NCBI RefSeq assembly: GCF_007860015.1
Contig: NZ_SJPS01000002.1
Location: forward strand, 124,898-188,897
DNA length: 64,000 bases
Direction: 5' to 3'
Source: Bythopirellula polymerisocia
Lineage (GTDB): Bacteria; Planctomycetota; Planctomycetia; Pirellulales; Lacipirellulaceae
Below the pieces are notes generated by a model. It was not told the DNA's origin. It worked only from the letters and a program-made list of their open reading frames with translations, and did no database searches. The position numbers were made by a program, and so were the translations under genes. Positions 16,453-26,000 of the stretch are shown here, one piece after another. Numbering within the stretch: the first letter of the stretch is position 1; each line of letters opens with the position of its first letter.

Positions 16453-17712
16453 ATGCGAGCAGAAGTCATTTCCATCGGCGACGAGATTACCACCGGCCAA
16501 CGGCTTGACACCAATAGCCAGTGGCTCAGTCAGCAACTTACTCTACTTGGCTGCGAGGTCGCATTTCATACGACAGTCGGCGACGAGCTTGAAGACAACA
16601 TCGCTGTGCTGTGTGTAGCCATTGAGCGGGTCGAGGTCGTGGTGATTACTGGAGGTCTAGGACCCACTGCTGATGATCTTACTCGCGAGGCGATCGCCGC
16701 TGCCACGGGAACCACGCTGGTTCGAGATGCCGCTTCGCTTGCCCACATCGAACATCTCTATGCCAGTCGCGGGCGTGAGATGCCGGAGCGAAACCAGGTG
16801 CAGGCAGATTTCCCCGAAGGTTCGCGACCGATCCCCAATTTCCACGGCACGGCCCCGGGAGTCGAGATGTTGGTCCCGCGTACAGGCCGCGAACCCTGCG
16901 CCCTATTCGCTTTGCCGGGGGTACCGGTTGAAATGCACGAAATGTGGTCGCATACGGTCGCTGAAAGAATCAGTCAACTTCAGCATGAGCTGACCGTAAT
17001 TCGACACCGCCGAATCAAGTGCTTTGGACTTGGAGAAAGCCAGCTTGAAGCGATGCTCCCGGATCTGATTCGTCGAGGCCGAGAGCCGAAGGTGGGAATT
17101 ACTGTCAGTGATGCGACGATCACACTGCGAATTACAGCTACCGCCGATCGTGAAGAGCACTGTTATGCTTTGATGGAACCCACAATTGAAGTGATTCGTC
17201 AGTCGCTGGGAATTGTTGTCTTTGGAGAGGAAGACGATGAACTCGAGCATGTCGTCTTGCGATTGTTAAAAGAACGAGGGAAGACCCTCGCTGTGGCTGA
17301 ATGGGCTACAGCAGGTCGAATATCGGAATGGCTCACCGCGGTAGACCAGCACGCCAATCATTTTGTCGGTGGAATGACGATTCGAGATCGTGCCGAGTTA
17401 GATTCATTGGTGGAATCGACGAATGTGGCAGCAGACGCCGAAGACTGCGATGCGACTGTCGCGTGTGCAATGGCTGAAGAGGTAAGGCACCGATTGCGCG
17501 CCGACTATGGATTGGCGGTTGCGGCGTACCCAACCGATCCCTATCAGGCTGATTCACACGTCTGTGTTGCACTCGCTTCGGCAGAGCGAACTCACAAATG
17601 GCGTTTTGGGTGCGCTAGTCACCCAGCAATTCTCCAAGCCCGCTCAGCTAAGCAGGCACTGAATGCCCTTCGGCTCGAGTTGCTCAAGGATGCCAGGGAT
17701 GACGCTTCATAG
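16453..17712 (+). CDS. CinA-family protein with decayed C-terminal deamidase domain
   Basis: 419 residues. The N-terminal MoCF_biosynth-like domain is intact: EITTGQRLDTNSQWLS and VVVITGGLGPTADDLTREA (about 62-80) are signatures of the CinA/COG1058 nucleotide-processing domain. The C-terminal PncC-like domain normally has AESCTGG; here the same place reads AEWATAG (282-288), losing the catalytic Ser. The later GGVVAYSNxxK segment reads GGMTIRDRAEL, losing the Tyr and Lys. NMN deamidation is therefore unlikely, though the fold may persist. It is followed 21 bp later by NAD synthetase, which supports a role in NAD salvage or ADP-ribose handling by the first domain. Confidence 0.88.
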   Translation: MRAEVISIGDEITTGQRLDTNSQWLSQQLTLLGCEVAFHTTVGDELEDNIAVLCVAIERVEVVVITGGLGPTADDLTREAIAAATGTTLVRDAASLAHIEHLYASRGREMPERNQVQADFPEGSRPIPNFHGTAPGVEMLVPRTGREPCALFALPGVPVEMHEMWSHTVAERISQLQHELTVIRHRRIKCFGLGESQLEAMLPDLIRRGREPKVGITVSDATITLRITATADREEHCYALMEPTIEVIRQSLGIVVFGEEDDELEHVVLRLLKERGKTLAVAEWATAGRISEWLTAVDQHANHFVGGMTIRDRAELDSLVESTNVAADAEDCDATVACAMAEEVRHRLRADYGLAVAAYPTDPYQADSHVCVALASAERTHKWRFGCASHPAILQARSAKQALNALRLELLKDARDDAS

Positions 17713-17733
17713 CCTGCCGCGTATATTTGAGAG

Positions 17734-19716
17734 ATGAATCAACTTCGCCTCGCTTCTGCCGCACTCAATCAAACCCCGCTCGCATGGGACTCTAACCTTG
17801 CGAATATCGTTGCCGCACTGGACGCCGCCAGGGCGTCGGAAGTAAGCCTGCTCTGTTTGCCCGAGTTGTGCATTAGTGGTTATGGCTGCGAGGACGCATT
17901 CTTTGCTCATGGTGTTCAACAAACGTCGCTCGATATCCTCGCCGAAATATTGCCAGCCACAAAGGGATTGGCCGTCGCACTTGGATTGCCGCTGGTTGTC
18001 GAGGAGCAACTATTCAATGCCTGCGCCTTTGTCTGCAATGGACTTCTGATCGGCTTCGTGGCCAAGCAGTGCCTCGCTGGTGATGGCATCCACTACGAAC
18101 CCCGCTGGTTTAAGCCCTGGCCAGCCGGCAAAGTGGGCGAGGTGACTTGCTTCGGCGAATCATTTTCGGTCGGTGATGTGATGTTCGACTGCGGTGGCGT
18201 AAAGATCGGCATGGAAGTCTGCCGTGACGCCTGGGTGGTAGAGCGAACTGGCAAGAGGCTCGCAGCGCGAGGCGCAGATGTCATCCTCAATCCCAGCGGA
18301 AGCCACTTTGCTTTTGCCAAGCAAGAAATCCGCCGTGACATAGTGCTAAGAGGTAGTCGTGATTTTCACGTCAGCTACGCCTATACAAACTTGCTGGGAA
18401 ATGAAGCGGGCAACGTGGTTTACGACGGAGGGACCCTGATTGCCACTCGGGGAGAGTTGGTCGCGGTCGGCCCGCGGTTCTCATTCGCTGATTATATTCT
18501 GGTCCATGCGGATGTCGACGTGGACGCTACTCGCGCGGATCGTGCAGAGGCGAATCTTCCGATCATTGAACTGGATGGGGCGACTCTCGACTGTGGCTTC
18601 CAATTACCGTCAGCGACAAAAACGATAGCACCGACTCAACCGAGTCCCTGGGACACATCTCCCCCGTCGAAAGAAGAAGAATTCGCACGGGCGGTCTCCC
18701 TGGGGTTGTTCGATTACCTGCGAAAAAGTCGGGCGGGAGGTCTTGTGATCTCACTCAGCGGCGGTGCCGACTCCGCTACCGTCGCCACGATGGTGTGGCT
18801 CATGACCAAATTCGGAGTGGCGGAGTTGGGCTACGAAGGACTTGCGCGAAAACTTGCTCAGATTCCACAGCTCGCTGAAGCGAGCAGTGCCGAAGAGATT
18901 GTCGGTGCACTGCTCACATGTGTTTATCAAGCGACCCGTAATAGCGGTGAGACGACCCTCAAAGCAGCTTGCACGATTGCCTCGGCTATCGGAGCCAATT
19001 TTCTTGAGTGGAACATCGACGCAATGGTGGATGGTTACGTCGACACCGTTTCTAAAGCTATTGGAAGAAGCATAACTTGGAAGGGGGATGACACGGCTCT
19101 GCAAAACATCCAGGCTCGCGCCCGCGCACCGGGGGCCTGGCTGCTGGCGAATCTCAGTGGTTCCCTTTTGCTGACCACGAGTAACCGCAGCGAGGCTGCC
19201 GTCGGTTACGCTACGATGGACGGTGATACTGCTGGCGGTCTGGCACCTATTGCAGGAATTGACAAGGCTTATTTGCTCGAGTGGCTCAAATGGATGGAGC
19301 GCACGGGTCCTGAAGGAATCGGCCCCCTGCCTGAACTGGCGGTCATCAATGCTCAAACGCCAACTGCTGAGTTGCGTCCTGTATCGGAAAGCCAAACCGA
19401 CGAAGGGGACCTGATGCCGTACCGCGTTCTCGATGCAGTCGAGCGGGCAGCGATCCGCGACAAGCTCATGCCCGTCGAAGTGTTTCAGGCGGTGCAAGAT
19501 CGCTTCCCGGAATACTCGAAGGAGCAACTCGGCATCTGGATCGAGCGATTCTTCCGCCTCTGGTGCCGCAACCAATGGAAGCGAGAACGCTACGCCCCTT
19601 CGTTCCATCTGGATGACGAGAACCTGGACCCAAAGAGCTGGTGTCGGTTTCCGATCCTCTCCGGCGGTTTTGAGCGCGAGCTCGCTGAGCTGCGCGAACT
19701 GTTGACTGATGGTTAG
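17734..19716 (+). CDS. nadE: Glutamine-dependent NAD(+) synthetase
   Basis: 660 residues, in the range for two-domain NadE. The N-terminal nitrilase-like glutaminase has its triad: Glu in LCLPELCISGYGCED, Lys in FVAKQCLAGDG and the nucleophile Cys in GMEVCRDAWV. The C-terminal ATP-PPase domain has the P-loop SLSGGADSA and a further TTSNRSEAAVGY segment that binds NaAD. It converts nicotinate adenine dinucleotide, ATP and glutamine to NAD. Probably cotranscribed with the CinA-family gene. Confidence 0.95.
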   Translation: MNQLRLASAALNQTPLAWDSNLANIVAALDAARASEVSLLCLPELCISGYGCEDAFFAHGVQQTSLDILAEILPATKGLAVALGLPLVVEEQLFNACAFVCNGLLIGFVAKQCLAGDGIHYEPRWFKPWPAGKVGEVTCFGESFSVGDVMFDCGGVKIGMEVCRDAWVVERTGKRLAARGADVILNPSGSHFAFAKQEIRRDIVLRGSRDFHVSYAYTNLLGNEAGNVVYDGGTLIATRGELVAVGPRFSFADYILVHADVDVDATRADRAEANLPIIELDGATLDCGFQLPSATKTIAPTQPSPWDTSPPSKEEEFARAVSLGLFDYLRKSRAGGLVISLSGGADSATVATMVWLMTKFGVAELGYEGLARKLAQIPQLAEASSAEEIVGALLTCVYQATRNSGETTLKAACTIASAIGANFLEWNIDAMVDGYVDTVSKAIGRSITWKGDDTALQNIQARARAPGAWLLANLSGSLLLTTSNRSEAAVGYATMDGDTAGGLAPIAGIDKAYLLEWLKWMERTGPEGIGPLPELAVINAQTPTAELRPVSESQTDEGDLMPYRVLDAVERAAIRDKLMPVEVFQAVQDRFPEYSKEQLGIWIERFFRLWCRNQWKRERYAPSFHLDDENLDPKSWCRFPILSGGFERELAELRELLTDG

Positions 19717-19745
19717 CCGCGACGCGGCAGGCGAGTCCTGCTCAC

Positions 19746-22673
19746 CTAAGCGGAGCGTTCCCTAAAGTTCATCACAACCAGACCCAAAGCAATTAACACA
19801 ACTGCGCCAGGCTCCGGCACGACTCGCCCGATATTATCTTGTTGAAGGCTCTGCGCAAGCGGTGGTGGATTTCCATACTGCGCCTGCCATAACGCCAGAT
19901 CGCCGCTATTGATGCCATTAGGTGATCCCCCTCGCTGCCAGACGAGAAAATCTCGCCCATCGACGTCGCCGTCCAGGTCGAAGTCTCCTGGGAGTGTTGC
20001 AAACAAAGTCACGTCGTTGCCATCGCCACCGGCGTAAGAAACGAACAAATTCGTGCCGCCGAAATTTCCGAGCAAGCTTCCTTCGGGGAGACCGGCAAAG
20101 TTACCTGTCAGCGAGCCTTCGACATCAAGAATTTCAAACTGCTGACCAGCAGCGAGCGTGAACCCTTCGAACAGCGAGACGTCGAGTGTGCCAGCGAGGG
20201 TAGCGTCCCCTGCGATGACGAGTTGGTCGAACAGGGAGCCGGCAGTGAGGCCACCCAGCTCGATTACGAGATTGCCGAGAGATCCCAAATTCAGATCGCC
20301 ACCAAAACTCATCATGCCGAGGCTTGTGCCGGGTGTTAGTTCGCCAAGTATCTGGATCTCGCCGCTGCCTTCGCTGCCATTGCCAGAAAGCGAACCGGCA
20401 AAGACGGCTGTCGATCCGCTCGCCACGTTGATTGTTCCATTGTTAGTGACATCGTCGAAAAAGGTTGTGGTGCTATCTCCCACGATCGAAATTGTACCGC
20501 TAGCGCTGTTGACCACATCTCCTCGGATTTCGGTCGCGTCGAAGCTCAAAGGTGCTGTGCTGTCGTGGGAAAGGCCTCCGTCGAATCGCAAGAGGGCGTT
20601 AGTAGCGAAGATCCTGCCGGTTGTGGCGTTATTGGTTGCTGCGCCCTCGAACCAAATCTCTGCCGGATCGACGGTCGTGCCGATCGCTTCCACGAGGCCG
20701 GCATTGGATACACTCGTGCCTCGGACGTTTAACTGCTCACTTGAGCCGGCGCGGATTACTCCACCGGCGGCGATGAGAAGATCGGCCACCAACACTCCGT
20801 CGCCGCGAAAAACGCCTCCCGCATTGATCGTCGCCCCGTGCAGCGAAGTAATCTCCGCACCGGCAGACAACGCGAGCGTGGAAGCCTCCGTGCCACCTCC
20901 TACGAATAACTCGTTAACGATGCGCGTTACGTCGCCGGACGCGGTTACGGTTCCCGCCGCATCGACGAAAATCTGCATGGCTTCGTCTGGCTCGCCCCCA
21001 TGGTTCCAAGCCGTACCCGAGTCCCAAGCCCCTTCACCTCCATTAGCATGCTGACGGACGATACGTACGAAGATTTCGTTGACGTTGTCCACATTCTGAT
21101 CGGCTAGGTATAAGACCAGGCTGCCATCGGGGCTGAGCTGATGTGACAACACATTGCCACCTGCCCCCAGTGGGCCGTTAAGCTTGACTGCAGTTCCCCC
21201 CGCGCTAGGAACGATAAAGATTTCATTGACATTGTCCGTCGATTGATCGGCCATATAGATCACGCGGCTGGAGTCGGGGCTGAATTCCAGGCCTTCTGAT
21301 ACCACATTGCCGCCGGCCACCAGCGTGCCACTAAGCTTCGTCGCCATTCCTCCTGCACTCGGAACGATGTAGAGTTCATTCACGTCGTTAGTCGTCTGGT
21401 CAGCCAGGTAGAGGACGCGCGTGGAGTCGGGGCTGAACTGCAGGCCGGCGGAATCGACGTTGCCACCGGAAACCAACGCACCATTGAGCTTTGTGGCTGT
21501 TCCTCCCAAACTGGGGACACTGAAGATTTCAAACACATCGTTGGTCGTCTGGTCAGCCAGATAGAGGACGCGCGTAGAATCGGGGCTGAACTGCAGGCCG
21601 TTGGGATCGACGTTGCCGCCAGGTGCGAGCATGCCGTTGAGCTTGATAGCGAAACCGCCTCCGCTGGGGACACTAAATATTTCATCTACGTCGTTGGTTA
21701 TTTGATCCGCCAGATAAAGTACGCGTGAGGAATCAGGGCTGAATTGCAGGCCAGCCGAAGAGACATCGCCATTGGGAGTGAGTGGTCCGTTGAGCTTAGT
21801 AGCAATGCCGCCTCCGCTGGGGACGCTGAAGATTTCAGCTACGCCGTTGGTCACTTGATCGGCCAGATAGAGTACACGGCTGGAATCAGGACTGAACTGC
21901 ACGCCCGCCGCAGAGACATCGCCATTGGGAGCGAGTGGTCCGTTGAGCTTGGTGGCAAAGCCGCCTGTGCTGGGGACGCTGAAGACTTCATTCACATTGC
22001 TCGTTGTCTGGTCTGCCAGATAGAGAACACGGCTCGAATCGGGGCTGAACTGCAAGCCGCTTGAGGAGACATCGCCATTCAAGACGAGCTGACCATTGAG
22101 TTTGGTCGTGAATCCCCCAGCGCTCGGGACAATGAAAATCTCATTCACAGTGTCGGTCACCTGGTCAGCTCGATAAAGTACTCGACTGGAATCGGGACTG
22201 AATTGCAATCCAGTGGAAAATACATCGCCATTAGCCACTAGTGAGCCGTTGAGCCTAATGATGATGCCTCCCCCACTGGGGACGCTGAAGAGTTCATTCA
22301 CATTGTTAGTCAATTGATCGGCCAGATAGAGCACGCGGCTGGAATTGGGGCTGAATTGCAGGCCCTCGGAAAACACATTCCCACCTGGTGGGAGCAAGCC
22401 GTTGAGCTTTATTGCCAGGCCCCCCGTGCTGGAGACGCTGAAGATTTCATTGACGTTGTCGGTCGTCTGGTCTGCCAGGTAGAGTACGCGGCTAGAATCG
22501 GGACTGAACTGCAGGCCTTCGGGAATCACACTACCGCCCGTCACGAGCGGACCGTTGAGCTTGATCGGCGATGCGGCCAAAGCCGATGTACCTATCCAAA
22601 GTGCGGCCGCAATCAAGTGAAGAACTTTACAAGAAATCGGCAAAGCGCCGCAGCGGCGAACGCATCCAGTCAT
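19746..22673 (-). CDS. PEP-CTERM surface protein with ten TolB/PD40-like repeats
   Basis: About 975 residues from ATG 22673, preferred over a TTG 18 bases upstream because AAAGGA is well placed before the ATG. After a signal peptide come ten 51-residue repeats (DNA about 21040-22562) built on KLNGPL and QFSPDSSRVLYLADQ, the latter a PD40/WD40-like beta-propeller blade. Then a beta-strand-rich region, a dockerin-like segment (GDFDLDGDVDGRDFLVW) and VPEP, a hydrophobic helix and RERSA: a PEP-CTERM tail. Near identity of the repeats points to recent tandem duplication. Exported; likely a surface scaffold or ligand binder, no enzyme motif seen. Confidence 0.85.
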   Translation of the reverse strand: MTGCVRRCGALPISCKVLHLIAAALWIGTSALAASPIKLNGPLVTGGSVIPEGLQFSPDSSRVLYLADQTTDNVNEIFSVSSTGGLAIKLNGLLPPGGNVFSEGLQFSPNSSRVLYLADQLTNNVNELFSVPSGGGIIIRLNGSLVANGDVFSTGLQFSPDSSRVLYRADQVTDTVNEIFIVPSAGGFTTKLNGQLVLNGDVSSSGLQFSPDSSRVLYLADQTTSNVNEVFSVPSTGGFATKLNGPLAPNGDVSAAGVQFSPDSSRVLYLADQVTNGVAEIFSVPSGGGIATKLNGPLTPNGDVSSAGLQFSPDSSRVLYLADQITNDVDEIFSVPSGGGFAIKLNGMLAPGGNVDPNGLQFSPDSTRVLYLADQTTNDVFEIFSVPSLGGTATKLNGALVSGGNVDSAGLQFSPDSTRVLYLADQTTNDVNELYIVPSAGGMATKLSGTLVAGGNVVSEGLEFSPDSSRVIYMADQSTDNVNEIFIVPSAGGTAVKLNGPLGAGGNVLSHQLSPDGSLVLYLADQNVDNVNEIFVRIVRQHANGGEGAWDSGTAWNHGGEPDEAMQIFVDAAGTVTASGDVTRIVNELFVGGGTEASTLALSAGAEITSLHGATINAGGVFRGDGVLVADLLIAAGGVIRAGSSEQLNVRGTSVSNAGLVEAIGTTVDPAEIWFEGAATNNATTGRIFATNALLRFDGGLSHDSTAPLSFDATEIRGDVVNSASGTISIVGDSTTTFFDDVTNNGTINVASGSTAVFAGSLSGNGSEGSGEIQILGELTPGTSLGMMSFGGDLNLGSLGNLVIELGGLTAGSLFDQLVIAGDATLAGTLDVSLFEGFTLAAGQQFEILDVEGSLTGNFAGLPEGSLLGNFGGTNLFVSYAGGDGNDVTLFATLPGDFDLDGDVDGRDFLVWQRGGSPNGINSGDLALWQAQYGNPPPLAQSLQQDNIGRVVPEPGAVVLIALGLVVMNFRERSA
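21040..22562 (-). repeat. Ten 153-bp tandem coding repeats
   Basis: Each unit encodes 51 residues and carries QFSPDSSRVLYLADQ or a close variant; unit ten is diverged and a little shorter. The DNA is similar enough that slippage or recombination could change the copy number. It is coding, not a CRISPR array. Confidence 0.85.
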
Positions 22674-23001
22674 GGGGTGAATCCTTTCCAAGTTGTGGTA
22701 CGTGGGCGATCCACCGTCTCTCGAGTGCGTCCTCTTGCAACTCTATCAAGCCAGGCCGCTGATCTTCGCCAAGTCCAAAGTTACCGCCAACACGATCTCC
22801 TGCAAACACTGAAATCGGAGTTTTCTTGAATCATATCGCCGGCCCAGTAGAAAGCATCTTGCCAGTATCCGGACAATGATATCCAGAGCGGTTCCAGCTC
22901 TGGCATAGCATTGCTAGCAGTTAAAATTGGCGGCGGTGACCACGCGTAAAAGCGAATAGATGACTTTGCAGCTTACGGCTCACTTGAACAGTGGGACTTC
23001 A
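22674..23001. other. 328-base gap between two PEP-CTERM genes
   Basis: Both neighbours are on the minus strand. I see no gene; the part next to 22673 presumably holds the promoter and leader of the ten-repeat gene. GAGCGGTTCCAGCTC near 22887 is a weak imperfect dyad; no convincing terminator was found for the upstream gene. Confidence 0.45.
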
Positions 23002-26000
23002 CTATTCGCCAGTAGCCGAAGTGGGTCGTGGCATGCAAATCAACGCCATGATCCCTACACAAAGTATGATGCCAGCGCCCGGCTCCGGTACGACAGCACT
23101 CGCCGCCGCCAAGGGTGGGTTTCCATACTGTGCCTGCCACACTGCCAGATCACCGCTATTGATGCCATTAGGCGATCCCCCTCGCTGCCACACAAGAAAA
23201 TCGCGGCCATCGACGTCGCCATCTCCATCGAAGTCACCGGTTGCGCCACTTGATACCACATTGAGAGACACGGTGATCCCACCGGGATTCACTAACCAGG
23301 CAAGTCCTGGATTGAGCGCAGGAAGATTGAGCGTGTCAAACATTCCAGCAAAGCCGGCTTCGCCGCGCAAGATTCCGAATGAATCGCCCAACTGCGGTTG
23401 AAAACCGCCTTCAAGGGATACATTCAGCGTGCCATCAATTGAGAGAAACTCGCTTGTGGTCAAAGCATCAAACTCATCTGGGGCTGTACCTCCGATATCG
23501 ATCCCCAACGAACCGAGGGATGCAAGTGATACGTTACCTGTAAATGTATTGCTGCCGACTAGTTCAAGGTTGCCATTGTTGATAACATCGCCGTTTATGG
23601 TCGAATCAATCACCACCAGCGTGTTGTTATTGGTCAGACTCGTACCAAAAGAAGCGGTCCCTTCGGCGACGACGGTTGTACCGGAGTTGACTGCAACACC
23701 AGCCGACACGGTCCCGCGCGCGACGTTGAGCAGTCCATCGGATTGCACGAACAGCGAGGTAGTTACATTGACGGTCTGGTTCTCATCGACAACGAGGTTT
23801 GAGCCGAACAGGCCGGCATCGGTGACCACCAAGCCGGTATTTGTGAGATTAAATATGCCTGCGTCGAAATCGAGATTGTCGGCGCTCGCCTTCGCCATTG
23901 AGCCAACCGAGAGAGTTCCTCCGTAGAGCCGAAGAGGTGTACTTAGCACGGCCGTGTTGTTGACGGCGAGATGCTGGTCTGCAGCTAAGGTCGGTGACGG
24001 ACCAAGTGTTCGGTCGAGGAGAGTCGAGGTCAATTCGTAGCTGGGTCCAGCGGTAAAACGAAGCGTGCCCGAGTTGAAATTGAATGTCGAACCTGCGTCA
24101 GTAAAGAGAATTGTGTCGCCGATTGAAATTTCGCCTCCGTTGAGGTTGGCATCGCCAAGATTACGGATGCGCAGGTTGGAGGCGATCGTTACAAGGCCTC
24201 CGGTGTTCACATTCAGGGTACCAGAGCCGCTTAATTGGGAACTCGTCTCGGTACCGGCAATCGTGAGTTCTCCATCGCCAACGCCACTAGCGTTAGTAAT
24301 GGTCCAGCTAGACACGTCGGTCGTGGTACTGCCGAGTGTCGCAGTGCCAAAGCTTCCGGTGAAGTGGCCTATGTATGCCTGACCACCGTTGGTAACCGTA
24401 CCGCCGTCAGAGACGTTTAACATGCCGTTAGCGCCGTTGGTGGCGCCACCCAAAGTATCATCACCGAGGGAGAAGGTGGTCCCGACGTCGAGCAAAGAAG
24501 TTGGTCCGTCGACGTTGACAGTCCCGACGCCGCTGCCGAAAGAGCCGGCTTGGAATTCGTCAGTGAGTTCGACAACGCCCCCGTTGGAGATATCGAGAAT
24601 GCCCGATGAACTGCTGTCGCCATCTCCGACGTACATTGCCTCAGCTTCGACTCGGGAACCTGGGTTCATGACGATTACGTGTCCGTTGCCACCTGTAACA
24701 TCGCCGACAATGATGCGGGCCTCAGAGAGGATAACGTTGCTGTCGTTGGGGTCACGCTGGACGGCAGAGAAGACGCCACCATCAGTGACTTCAAGCGTGG
24801 CCCGGTCGCTAGTGCTGCCGCCCGCGTTGCCAACGCTGACATCGCCTGTGCCAAAGTAATCGACGCGCGAACCAGTTCCTGTGATCGTGAGCTTGGAGCC
24901 ATCGGCGGCGGCATTGTCGCCTATGAAGATGCGCTGCGACGGGTCAGTGGTGGCTGCCCGAACTTCGGCACCCTGTTCGACCGTCATTGTGCCCTTACGA
25001 GCGTCACCAACATAGAGATATCCATTGATATCGACCGTGGAAGGAGTACCACTATTAGAGCCTGTTACGAGCAGATTAGCCTGAGCACTACCTGCCAGGC
25101 TCCCGACAACGATGCCTTCGGCATCGATGCGTCCGCCATCTCTGACCTCGGCAGTGCCGTCACCGCCGTAACCAATGCGGAGTATATCATTGATACCAGT
25201 ATCATCATGAAAGTAGGTCGAGCCAGGGCCCGTCACGATGAGCTTTCCGCTGGCCGTGGAATTGCCGCCGATGTAGGTCTCGTCTAGGACGTTCAGCGTG
25301 CCGCCGTTTTGGATGGTGACCAACCCAGTCCCGCCACTTCCGTCGGTGCGGCCACCGATCTGCACATTGCCAGTGTTACTGGTGGTAGCGTTCACGATGG
25401 CATTGTCGATGGTAATAGAACCGTCCGCGTTGCCCTGATAACCAATCCAGAAGTCGCCGGAATTATTGAGAATGGCCCCGTCGCTGACGGTGGCAATGCC
25501 TGTGCCGTCGGTGGCGACGACAAAGTTATTGGTCGCAGTCAAAGTAGTGCCCGTGCCGGTGACTTCAAGCGTCCCATTGGATGAGGCACCAGAGCCGACC
25601 CGAGGAGATGCAGCAGAAAGTGTTGCTCCGTCACGGAGTTCAAGAGTTCCCTTGCCACTATCACCTACGTAGAGGACATTGCCGACGGTGACCATGGTGT
25701 TAGGCCCACTGACGTAAGCGATATTGTCGAGTTGGTTCGTGGAAGCGGAGCCGATGCGTAGGTCGCCGCCGACGCTAATATCTGCATGACCAACGCCGAG
25801 GGGATCGGCATTGAGGTTGGCGGCAAGATCCACGCCGACGCGGAGTTCGCCAAGCCCGAGGTTGCCGACATAAAGATCGTTGGTAACGTCAAGAGTGGAG
25901 ATGTTGGCCCCCGAGCCCGTGTCGGGAGTTCCGAAAACTGCGACTCTGCCTGAGCCGCCTGCATCGGCGAGGGTCATGTCGTTGCTGTTACTGCGAACGA

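Noticed and set aside
18751-19608. A 285-codon minus-strand frame
   Set aside because: Antisense of NAD synthetase, which has complete catalytic motifs on the plus strand.
20158-21054. A 298-codon plus-strand frame
   Set aside because: Pro/Ser/Val-rich antisense of a repetitive beta-strand gene.
21040-22562. CRISPR-like regular repeats
   Set aside because: Period is 153 bp, in frame, without spacers; it is a coding tandem repeat.
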